64,000 bases of DNA from Fusobacterium sp. (lineage in GTDB: Bacteria; Fusobacteriota; Fusobacteriia; Fusobacteriales; Fusobacteriaceae), in the NCBI RefSeq assembly GCF_019012925.1, contig NZ_JAGIRL010000006.1, positions 1-64,000 on the forward strand, read 5' to 3'. This document shows, piece by piece, positions 49,691 to 56,446 of this stretch. Numbering within the stretch: position 1 is the stretch's first letter; every line of letters starts with the position of its first letter. The notes beneath the pieces were generated by a model. The model saw only the letters and a list, made by a program, of their open reading frames with translations, had not been told where the DNA came from and made no database searches. The translations under genes were made by a program, and so were the position numbers.

Positions 49691-49729
49691 TCTCTCCTGC
49701 ATTTTTGAAATTAGGTTTGGGTTCCTATA
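49691..49729 (-). ncRNA. RNA module C: single degenerate antitoxin-type repeat
   Basis: A single unit, read on the minus strand, begins TATAGGAACCCAAACCTAAT and ends ATGCAGGAG. Stem 1 (TAGG/CCTA) is kept, but the second stem is weak (only GG can meet CC). It lies 12 bp after its own -10 box and ends in its own terminator. There is no toxin gene. It looks like a decayed copy of module A or B. Confidence 0.6.
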
Positions 49730-49740
49730 ACTTTTATAAA

Positions 49741-49769
49741 ATAGTACTATATTTTTTGCTAAATGTCAA
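49741..49769 (-). promoter_or_regulatory. Promoter of RNA module C
   Basis: TTGACA (49764-49769) and TACTAT (49741-49746) on the minus strand, spacing 17 bp. The surrounding block GATATTGACATTTAG is shared with the promoters of modules A and B. Confidence 0.75.
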
Positions 49770-49824
49770 TATCCATCTCTAAAATTTAATTAATTTTGAC
49801 TCCATATTCTTCTCTTTGTAGAAT

Positions 49825-49849
49825 AAAAAAAGCCTTAAAAAAGGCTTTT
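49825..49849 (-). terminator. Terminator of RNA module A
   Basis: On the minus strand AAAAGCCTT pairs with AAGGCTTTT around TTTTT, followed by more T. It abuts the last repeat of module A. Confidence 0.88.
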
Positions 49850-50017
49850 ACCTCGATTTTTCTTAGGTTTAAGGTTCCTAACTGCTTGACTACCCCACAT
49901 TTTTGAATCTTAGGTTTGGGGTTCCTAACTTCTTAACTACCTCACATTTTTGAATCTTAGGTTTGAGGTTCCTAACTGCTTGACTACCTCACATTTTTCC
50001 TAGGTTCGAGTTCCTAT
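49850..50017 (-). ncRNA. RNA module A: four pseudoknot-forming repeats without a toxin gene
   Basis: Four units of 42, 47, 47 and 32 nt start at 50017, 49975, 49928 and 49881 on the minus strand. Each opens with TTAGGAAC (or ATAGGAAC) and contains CCTAA and an A-rich stretch (AAAAAT). Stem 1 is TTAGG/CCTAA; the loop can pair with a downstream segment: ACCTC/GAGGT in unit 2, ACCCC/GGGGT in unit 3, ACCTT/GAGGT in unit 4 and CTC/GAG in unit 1. The loop and partner change together, which supports H-type pseudoknots. The transcript would start about at the first repeat. Type III antitoxin RNAs have this layout. No adjacent toxin gene exists here. Confidence 0.75.
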
Positions 50018-50025
50018 TTTCATAA

Positions 50026-50054
50026 GTTATACTACATTTTTTACTAAATGTCAA
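50026..50054 (-). promoter_or_regulatory. Promoter of RNA module A
   Basis: TTGACA (50049-50054) and TATAAC (50026-50031) on the minus strand, spacing 17 bp; the predicted transcription start lies 1-3 bp before the first repeat. The -35 box overlaps the stop codon of the upstream gene remnant. Confidence 0.8.
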
Positions 50055-50212
50055 TATCTATCTCTAAAATTTTTATAAATAACTCCTTCCCACTTATTAA
50101 AACAAAATAATAATTTTTTAAAAACTCTAAATTTTTCCTAGAAATCTCTTTTAAAATTTTATCTTTATTTTCATTATCCTTTAAAACCTTCACTATCTTC
50201 TTAAAATAATAT
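50044..50212 (-). pseudogene. 3' remnant of a second copy of the 90-residue membrane protein gene
   Basis: The minus-strand frame YYFKKIVKVLKDNENKDKIL continues as KEISRKNLEFLKNYYFVLIS and stops at 50044. The intact gene at 51461-51733 reads YYFREIEKLLKDNENKDKIL at the same place and is near identical through to LISGKE. Two stop codons precede the fragment and the N-terminal membrane segment is missing. It marks duplication of a unit made of gene 3' end, promoter, repeats and terminator. Confidence 0.8.
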
Positions 50213-50267
50213 TATCAAAAATAAAAAAATATAATACATACCTTCATTAGCAATTTTTTTATCTCTT

Positions 50268-51209
50268 TTAATTTAATATATTTTTTTGAACATTTTCAAT
50301 TTTTGTATCATTAGTATTAGAGTTATTTTGATTATTTAAAATATTTTTCAGAAAAGAATATTCTTTTTCCAAATAAGATTTTTCTTCTAATTTTTTATGT
50401 TTTTGATTAGATAAGGTAGATATATTTATATTATTTAAAGCTAAAATATTTTTTGCTTTTAAAACTGACATTCCACTTGACTTTTCAAGTGCTTCACTTT
50501 CATTAATTATATTTTTTAATTCTTTTTTTAATAGATTTATTTTAGATAATACAAGTAATTTGATTGAACTTTCTTCTTTGATTCTTTCTATTTCTATTTT
50601 AGTTTGATTATATGTTTTATAAAGAGTTTCAAATTTATTAATTAAAGATTCTAATTCATTATTTTTAGTTTTTAAATCATCAATTTCTTTATTAAGATTT
50701 AAAGCTTCATTCTGCTTATTTATAATTTCATTATATTTATCTAATTCTAATTCTTTTATTAGATCATCAAAAATACTCAGTATAGGAGTTCTATTGGAGT
50801 ATCTATTGATAAATTTTAAATAATTATCAAATTTTGATTCTACTTTTTTTAATATTTTAGAGTCTTTAAGTATTAAATGTCTATTAGATCTTTCAAATTC
50901 TCTTTCTACATATTTTTTTAATATAGGGAATGAGTTTCCAATACTAAAAACAGGGTTTTGGCTATTCTTATTTATAACATAATAAGGACATTTTTCCTCT
51001 TTATTATCATAATCTTCTCTAATTTTTTTTAAAGCTTTATCTAGTTGTCTCGACATAGGAATTGCCCAATAAATATCTTTAACAATTCTATCTTTAATTA
51101 AAAAAAAGTGCGGTCTATTTGTTGTTTTACTATCTAATAAAAAAGAATCTTTATATTTAGTAAAAAAACTATCTTTGATAATATAAAAGCCATTTTCTTT
51201 TAATTCCAT
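50268..51209 (-). CDS. Putative type III toxin (ToxN/CptN/TenpN-like) with coiled-coil extension
   Basis: 313 residues from ATG 51209; the frame extends 14 codons further up but crosses the terminator, so that start is rejected. AAAGGAG lies 13 bp before the ATG, a long spacing. Residues 1-135 (ENGFYIIKDSFFTKY, NRPHFF at 31-36, YWAIPMS at 47-53, FPILKKYVEREFE) resemble, from memory, type III toxin endoribonucleases of the CptN/TenpN kind. Residues 155-250 and 268-292 are coiled coil (NKEIDDLKTKNNELESLINK), which such toxins of about 150-170 residues do not have. Repeats, then terminator, then toxin is the diagnostic order. If correct, it cleaves RNA and is held by module B RNA. Confidence 0.6.
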   Translation of the reverse strand: MELKENGFYIIKDSFFTKYKDSFLLDSKTTNRPHFFLIKDRIVKDIYWAIPMSRQLDKALKKIREDYDNKEEKCPYYVINKNSQNPVFSIGNSFPILKKYVEREFERSNRHLILKDSKILKKVESKFDNYLKFINRYSNRTPILSIFDDLIKELELDKYNEIINKQNEALNLNKEIDDLKTKNNELESLINKFETLYKTYNQTKIEIERIKEESSIKLLVLSKINLLKKELKNIINESEALEKSSGMSVLKAKNILALNNINISTLSNQKHKKLEEKSYLEKEYSFLKNILNNQNNSNTNDTKIENVQKNILN

Positions 51210-51238
51210 AACTTTTTTTATTCTCCTTTTTATAGTAT

Positions 51239-51264
51239 AAAAAAAAGCCATTATAGGCTTTTTT
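51239..51264 (-). terminator. Attenuating terminator between RNA module B and the toxin gene
   Basis: AAAAAAGCC pairs with GGCTTTTTTTT around TATAAT on the minus strand. A second hairpin (CCCTAT/ATAGGG, 51266-51281) lies just upstream. In type III loci this terminator lets the antitoxin RNA exceed the toxin mRNA. Confidence 0.85.
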
Positions 51265-51293
51265 CCCCTATAATCATAGGGCTTTTTATTTTA

Positions 51294-51417
51294 CTATCCT
51301 CATTTTTGAACTTAGGTTTGGATTCCTAAAATCTTATCTATCCTCATTTTTGAACTTAGGTTCGGATTCCTAAAATCTTATCTATCCTCATTTTTGAAAT
51401 TAGGTTTGGATTCCTAG
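51294..51417 (-). ncRNA. RNA module B: three pseudoknot-forming repeats upstream of the toxin gene
   Basis: Three units of 44, 44 and about 36 nt start at 51417, 51373 and 51329 on the minus strand. The consensus begins TTAGGAATCCAAACCTAAG, then TTCAAAAATGAGGATAG and ATAAGATT. Stem 1 is TTAGG/CCTAA; the loop ATCC pairs with downstream GGAT, so the second stem differs from that of module A but is kept complementary. Units differ by one or two bases only. Tandem pseudoknots of about 36-48 nt upstream of a terminator and toxin gene define type III antitoxin RNA. Confidence 0.75.
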
Positions 51418-51437
51418 TTTTATTTTACTACCACCAG

Positions 51438-51464
51438 TGTATACTATTTTTCTTTAAATGTCAA
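51438..51464 (-). promoter_or_regulatory. Promoter of RNA module B
   Basis: TTGACA (51459-51464) and TATACA (51438-51443) on the minus strand with 15-bp spacing, 2 bp shorter than in modules A and C. The -35 box overlaps the stop of the 90-residue membrane protein gene. Confidence 0.65.
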
Positions 51465-51733
51465 TATCTATAATCAAAATTTTGATAAACAATTTCTTTT
51501 CCACTTATCAATGAAAAATAATAATTTTTTAAAAACCCTAAATTCTTCCTAGAAATTTCTTTTAAAATTTTATCTTTATTTTCATTGTCTTTTAAAAGTT
51601 TTTCTATTTCTCTAAAATAATACACTCTCATCTTTTCATATTTATTTTTTTTTACTTTCCATATAATAAAAGCAAGTGTAAAAATAATACTATTAAAAAT
51701 TAAAAAAAATATCATCTGTATCTTAGGACTCAT
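51461..51733 (-). CDS. Small membrane protein of unknown function next to the type III locus
   Basis: 90 residues. Residues 5-25 (IQMIFFLIFNSIIFTLAFII) are one membrane segment; the rest is basic and helical (EKLLKDNENKDKILKEISRK) and would lie in the cytoplasm. The ribosome site GGGGGT is weak. Its stop overlaps the -35 box of RNA module B, and a truncated copy precedes module A in the same position. That repeated linkage suggests the gene, or its 3' end, belongs to the module. The function is unknown; a holin-like or regulatory role would be guesswork. Confidence 0.65.
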   Translation of the reverse strand: MSPKIQMIFFLIFNSIIFTLAFIIWKVKKNKYEKMRVYYFREIEKLLKDNENKDKILKEISRKNLGFLKNYYFSLISGKEIVYQNFDYRY

Positions 51734-51877
51734 AAATACCCCCTTATTTTTCTTTAATTAAAACAGTGTCAAATTATCTATAATCTTTCCAAATTATAAA
51801 ATCACACTTACTACAATAGAACGAATTAAAATTTTCTTTAATATCTCTGTATTTTTTCTACTATCCCTATTAGTATA

Positions 51878-51906
51878 AATATAATACATATTCTAGCAAT
51901 TGTCAA
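51878..51906 (-). promoter_or_regulatory. Promoter of the 90-residue membrane protein gene
   Basis: TTGACA (51901-51906) and TATATT (51878-51883) on the minus strand, spacing 17 bp. The leader to ATG 51733 is about 138 nt; I see no ORF or clear structure in it. The 255-bp gap 51734-51988 holds nothing else recognisable. Confidence 0.7.
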
Positions 51907-51988
51907 TCCTCAAATATTTCTACTCTATCTAAGATAGACAATATTGTAATATAATTCCCTTTTATATTTTAAATATCATATTTTCATT

Positions 51989-53230
51989 TTATATAAACAT
52001 CTGTTGAAGTAAACCTTTTTTAAACTCCTTTAAATTCTCAAGCTCTTTTTCAATTTTCTCTATTTTACTATCTATTGAAGATAAAAAATCAGCTATTTTT
52101 TGTTGTTCTTCTAAGACTGGAAGTTTTATTAAACATTCACCAATTTCTGTTAGATTAATTTTTTGAGGAAAGGCAACTTTTAAAGTTCTTTTATCAAGCT
52201 CTTTTTGAAAAAATTTCGATTTTATAAATTGATTTATATAACTAGGATAGATTCTATCTTTTAATTTAATCAAAGCTAAACTTACATAAAAATCTGCTAT
52301 GATTTCCCAATCAATCAATTTACTTTCTCCAATATTCCCTATTCTTGTCATAAGAATATCATTTTCTTCAATTTTTCTTTTCCTATTATTTTTTATATAT
52401 TCTTCTTCACTTACAAATTTTACATTAATAAAGTCATTATTTGTAATATTTTCAACACTATAGAAAGGGATTCCCTTCTCTACATATTTAGGAGTTTGAT
52501 GAGTTCCATCATAAATATTAGCTATTTTATTAAATCTCTTCTCTTTCCACTCTGGATAATCATTCCCCTCATTGTCCTTAAATCTTAACTCTTGAGAGAA
52601 AATCTTTTGCATAACTCCCTTTTTATATTCCTTAAATAGCTCTAATTTTTCCTCTGTTAGAGATATTTTTTTATCTACATTAGAAAGAAAGTTAGCTATT
52701 TTTTGCTGTTCTGAAAAAATGGGTATATTAATTTTAATATTTTCAATATCTTTTATACTAACATTAGCCTGATTACCTGTTCCACCTATTGATAACTCAA
52801 AAAATTTATCTAAAAAACTTTTATGTTTAATTATATCTTTGAAAAAATCTGCACTATATTTTTCATATTTCATTTTAATGCAAGCTAATCTTTGATTTAA
52901 TAATAAATTATTTTCATTATTAATTTTATAAGAATATCCAAAATCTTTTTTTCCTACTGTTCCTGTCAAAGTTAAAATTATATCATCTTTATTTAATAAA
53001 TACTCTTTTTCTTTTTCATTAATTTCTTCCATAAAACTTGAATTTCTATCTAATAAAAGCTTATTTTGATATAGATTTCCCATTTTTATAACTTGATATT
53101 TAGAAGGTGTATTTAAAAATTTATTACTTTTAAAAGCATACCCTCCTTTTATTTCAGCTATCTCTCCTAACTTCTTCTCTTCCCACTCATCAGTAAACTC
53201 TTTAAATCTTAACTTTGGTACTTTTCTCAT
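51989..53230 (-). CDS. hsdS: Type I restriction-modification specificity subunit HsdS
   Basis: 413 residues with two target-recognition halves. Half one begins PKLRFKEFTDEWEEKKLGEI and ends in a conserved helical spacer (EQQKIANFLSNVDKKISLTE); half two begins RFKDNEGNDYPEWKEKRFNK and ends with EQQKIADFLSSIDSKIEKIE. The repeated spacers set the distance between the two half-sites of a bipartite DNA target. The subunit joins HsdM and HsdR. Its ATG overlaps the stop of the yhcG-type gene (ATGA). The recognition sequence cannot be read from sequence. Confidence 0.93.
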   Translation of the reverse strand: MRKVPKLRFKEFTDEWEEKKLGEIAEIKGGYAFKSNKFLNTPSKYQVIKMGNLYQNKLLLDRNSSFMEEINEKEKEYLLNKDDIILTLTGTVGKKDFGYSYKINNENNLLLNQRLACIKMKYEKYSADFFKDIIKHKSFLDKFFELSIGGTGNQANVSIKDIENIKINIPIFSEQQKIANFLSNVDKKISLTEEKLELFKEYKKGVMQKIFSQELRFKDNEGNDYPEWKEKRFNKIANIYDGTHQTPKYVEKGIPFYSVENITNNDFINVKFVSEEEYIKNNRKRKIEENDILMTRIGNIGESKLIDWEIIADFYVSLALIKLKDRIYPSYINQFIKSKFFQKELDKRTLKVAFPQKINLTEIGECLIKLPVLEEQQKIADFLSSIDSKIEKIEKELENLKEFKKGLLQQMFI

Positions 53231-54225
53231 TCTCTTATCTCACTTTCTACTATCTTCTTTAACTCCTCTTTACTAGGTAAGATTGTCATATATCTACTAG
53301 CAAATATCTGTTCATTTCCCTCTGGAAGTGTCATATTTACAAGGGTATCATTTTTATCCTTACAAATTATTATTCCTATTGTCTTATTCTCATCAGCAAG
53401 TTTTACATGTCTATCATAATAATTTACATACATTTGCATCTGTCCAATATCTTGATGTTTTAATTTTCCTATTTTCAAATCTATCAATACAAAACATTTT
53501 AACAATCTATTGTAGAAAACCAAATCAACAAAAAAGTGTTCTTCATCAAAAGTAAATCTCACTTGTCTTCCTTGAAATAGAAAACCTTTTCCAAGTTCCA
53601 TTATAAACTTTTCTATATGATTAATTATACCTGTTTCTAAATCATTTTCTGAATATATAGCCTTTTCGTCTAAATTTAAAAATTCTAAAATATATGGATC
53701 TTTTATTATATCTTGAGGTTTTTCTATCACTTGTCCTTTTTGAGATAATTCAAGTATTTTTTCCTTATCTCTACTTAGAACCAATCTTTCATATAGAGCA
53801 GAATCCATCTGTCTTTTGAGTTCTCTCAAACTCCAACCATTATTTATTGCTTCAATCTCATAAAAATTTCTCTCCTCAATATCAACTATTCTCATAAGAG
53901 TTAGATAGTGAGAGTACGAAAGTTTAAATTCGTCAGACAGTGTCTGCCTTTTTTTATAACCTAGATAAAAACTTTTCATCTGTTTTAGATTGGTTTCAGA
54001 AAATCCCTTTCCATAGCTCTCAGTCAATCTTATCGAGAGATTTTTTATTAAACTTTTTCCATATTCAGCTCTCTTTTCTCCCCCTTGCTCCTCTTCAACT
54101 ATCCTCTTACCAATCAAAAAGTATGTTGTTGTCATTGTGGAATTAATTGAGCTGACTATTTTTTTCCTAGATAATTCAATGATATTTTTAATATCTATAA
54201 AAACATCTTTTTTCTCAATCTCCAT
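53227..54225 (-). CDS. YhcG-type PDDEXK nuclease (DUF1016)
   Basis: 332 residues. The N-terminal DUF1016 helical domain (residues 1-150: YFLIGKRIVEEEQGGEKRAE, then GKGFSETNLKQMKSFYLGY) is followed by a PD-(D/E)XK nuclease domain with FLFQGRQVRFTFDEEHFFVD, LVFYNRLLKCFVLIDLKIGK (catalytic Asp and Lys) and QMQMYVNYYD. Such genes often occur inside type I restriction operons; their role is unproven but probably linked to DNA cleavage or defence. It lies 8 bp after hsdM and overlaps hsdS by 4 bp, so it is made with them. Confidence 0.9.
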   Translation of the reverse strand: MEIEKKDVFIDIKNIIELSRKKIVSSINSTMTTTYFLIGKRIVEEEQGGEKRAEYGKSLIKNLSIRLTESYGKGFSETNLKQMKSFYLGYKKRQTLSDEFKLSYSHYLTLMRIVDIEERNFYEIEAINNGWSLRELKRQMDSALYERLVLSRDKEKILELSQKGQVIEKPQDIIKDPYILEFLNLDEKAIYSENDLETGIINHIEKFIMELGKGFLFQGRQVRFTFDEEHFFVDLVFYNRLLKCFVLIDLKIGKLKHQDIGQMQMYVNYYDRHVKLADENKTIGIIICKDKNDTLVNMTLPEGNEQIFASRYMTILPSKEELKKIVESEIRE

Positions 54226-54233
54226 ATTCTCAC

Positions 54234-55775
54234 CTACATTATAGGAGCTTTTATTCCAAGCTCGTCACAGAAAGATTTAATAACACTATCCACTTCTGCC
54301 ATCTCTTTATCAATACCCTTGATCCTATCTACTACCTCATCAAGATCTATCTCCTCTTCCTCTTCAAATGTATCTACATATCTAGGAATATTCAAATTAT
54401 AATCGTTCTCCTCTATCTCTTTCATACTTACCTTTTTAGAGTATTTCTCAACTTCTTCTCTATCTCTGTAAGTTTTTACAATCTTCTCTACGTCCTCATC
54501 TCTTAGATAGTTTTGATTTTTAGCCTTTTCAAACTCATTAGAAGCATCAATAAACAATATATCATCATCAGCTTTTCTATTTTTCTTCACTACTATTATA
54601 CAAGTAGGTATTGATGTACCATAGAATATATTTGCTGGTAGTCCTATTATTGCATCTATATAGTTTTTATCCTTCAATAGATATTTTCTAATCACTCCCT
54701 CACTAGCACCTCTAAATAGTACTCCGTGTGGTACAATTACAGCCATAGTTCCATCATCAGCCAATTGATATATCATATGTTGGATAAATGCAAAGTCAGC
54801 CTTACTACTTGGAGCTAATTTCCCATAACTTGCAAATCTCTCATCAGAAAGAAAACTATCATCTGCACTCCATTTTTGTGAGAATGGAGGATTTGCCACC
54901 ACTATATCAAACCTTTTATCCAAATGTTGTGGATCTTCTAAGGTATTTCCCTGTCTTATCTCAAAATCATTAAATCTAATTCCGTGAAGTATCATATTCA
55001 TGCGAGCTAAGTTGTAAGTAGTAGTATTTAACTCCTGCCCATAAAAATTAGCTACATCTGTATATTTAGCTATTTTCAACAACAATGAACCTGATCCACA
55101 AGTAGGATCATAGGCAGATCTCACTCTATCTTTTCCCGTTGTAGTCAACATAGCTAATAGTTTTGAAGCTTGAGCTGGTGTATAGAACTCTCCAGCTTTT
55201 TTACCAGCATTACTAGCAAATTGTCCAATCAAATACTCATAGGCATTTCCTAAAATATCCATCTCTGTATTTTCAAATTGAAACTCAATATCATTTAGAT
55301 GTTTTACTACCTCTGAAATCATCTTATTCTTATCATCTACTGATTTTCCCAACTTCAACGACGTCAAATCCACATCTCCAAATAGTCCAGAAAAATCATC
55401 ATTACTAGCCTGTCCATTAGTAGAGTCCTCTATATATTTTAATGCCATTCCCAAATCTTCAATAATAAACTCTCCATTTTTAGCTCTTCTAGCCAAAACT
55501 CCAAATAGATATTTCGGCTCTATGAAATATCCAATACTATTTACACAATACTCTCTCACTGCTTCAATATATTCATCATTTCCTTCAATATCTTCAAATC
55601 TCATATTATCCTCTGATAATATATCATTCCCCGTTTTTTCAATCTTTTCAGATAGAAATTTAAAAAATATCAAGCCTAATATATAGTTTCTAAACTCATC
55701 TGCTCCCATATTTCCTCTAAGTTCATTAGCTATTGCCCATAATCTTTTCTCTAATTCTGCTTGATGTTCTGTCAT
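54234..55775 (-). CDS. hsdM: Type I restriction-modification DNA methyltransferase HsdM
   Basis: 513 residues from ATG 55775, 5 bp after GGAGG; two earlier in-frame ATGs (55796 and 55787) lack ribosome sites. The N-terminal helical domain (LEKRLWAIANELRGNMGADE) is followed by the N6-adenine methyltransferase fold: AFDPTCGSGSLL-type SAM loop (YDPTCGSGSLLLKIAKYTD), catalytic NPPF in VVANPPFSQKW, and IVPHGVLFRGASEG. It methylates adenine in the HsdS target to protect host DNA. It heads hsdM-yhcG-hsdS. hsdR is 4.1 kb upstream, separated by other genes. Confidence 0.95.
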   Translation of the reverse strand: MTEHQAELEKRLWAIANELRGNMGADEFRNYILGLIFFKFLSEKIEKTGNDILSEDNMRFEDIEGNDEYIEAVREYCVNSIGYFIEPKYLFGVLARRAKNGEFIIEDLGMALKYIEDSTNGQASNDDFSGLFGDVDLTSLKLGKSVDDKNKMISEVVKHLNDIEFQFENTEMDILGNAYEYLIGQFASNAGKKAGEFYTPAQASKLLAMLTTTGKDRVRSAYDPTCGSGSLLLKIAKYTDVANFYGQELNTTTYNLARMNMILHGIRFNDFEIRQGNTLEDPQHLDKRFDIVVANPPFSQKWSADDSFLSDERFASYGKLAPSSKADFAFIQHMIYQLADDGTMAVIVPHGVLFRGASEGVIRKYLLKDKNYIDAIIGLPANIFYGTSIPTCIIVVKKNRKADDDILFIDASNEFEKAKNQNYLRDEDVEKIVKTYRDREEVEKYSKKVSMKEIEENDYNLNIPRYVDTFEEEEEIDLDEVVDRIKGIDKEMAEVDSVIKSFCDELGIKAPIM

Positions 55776-55905
55776 TTTATCCTCCATAATCTCCATATTT
55801 TCTTTACCATCTATCTTTATTTTATCAGTATTTTCATTAATTGTATATATTTTATTGTCTTTAGAGCTAAAAAAGAGTAAAATAGGTGAAAAGGGGGGAG
55901 TATTT

Positions 55906-56271
55906 ATGAAAAAACTTTTAATTGTATTGATGTTAGCTACTGCAACTCTTGGTTATGCTAAGGAGAAACATTGTAACAGTTTAGACAGAGATATTGCAAA
56001 ATTGGATAGACTTACAACTGAAAACTATACTCTTGTTTCAATCTGCTTTGAAAGACCAAATAGAAAGAGTATCAGAAAGACTTTTAACAATTTAGAAAAA
56101 ACAGAAAAACTTATCAACCATATCACTGATGAACATTTTGCTACTTTAAGAGAAAGAGATGCAAGAAGATTATTCGATAAGAAATACAAGATATTCCAGA
56201 CTAAAAAGGAATTGTACTATCTAAGAAAAACTCTAGTTGATAGTAGAGATTTAGATGTTGATGATGATTAA
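55906..56271 (+). CDS. Small secreted protein of unknown function
   Basis: 121 residues from ATG 55906, after GGGGGGAG; the frame extends 17 codons further up without a ribosome site. A signal peptide ends at LGYA, giving mature KEKHCNSLDRDIAKLDRLTT. The mature part is charged, helical, and contains two cysteines (residues 24 and 48 of the precursor, in HCNS and ICFER) that could form a disulfide. It is expected in the periplasm. I do not recognise it. It is divergent from hsdM and precedes the RloA-type ATPase gene by 175 bp; no link to defence is shown. Confidence 0.7.
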   Translation: MKKLLIVLMLATATLGYAKEKHCNSLDRDIAKLDRLTTENYTLVSICFERPNRKSIRKTFNNLEKTEKLINHITDEHFATLRERDARRLFDKKYKIFQTKKELYYLRKTLVDSRDLDVDDD

Positions 56272-56400
56272 TTGAGAAAACAAAAATAATATTAAGATTT
56301 ATTGTTGAATTTATATAAAACATATTTTTAATTTTAAGTGAAAAAATCACTTTTTATATCTATAATTACAATTATACATCACAAAACAGTAAAAATAAAA

Positions 56401-56429
56401 TTGACAAAAGTGTAAAATTCACATAAAAT
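56401..56429 (+). promoter_or_regulatory. Promoter of the rloA-type gene
   Basis: TTGACA (56401-56406) and TAAAAT (56424-56429) are spaced 17 bp. The start would be near 56436, just before AAAGGAGG, so the mRNA is almost leaderless. Confidence 0.75.
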
Positions 56430-56446
56430 ATGTAAAAGGAGGTTTT

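Noticed and set aside
51210-51251. Longer N-terminus of the type III-like toxin
   Set aside because: The extra 14 codons are encoded by the terminator hairpin, and the ribosome site lies downstream of them.
49850-51417. Repeats read as a CRISPR array
   Set aside because: Units follow each other directly at 42-47 bp with no unique spacers, they differ between copies in paired positions, and no cas gene is nearby.
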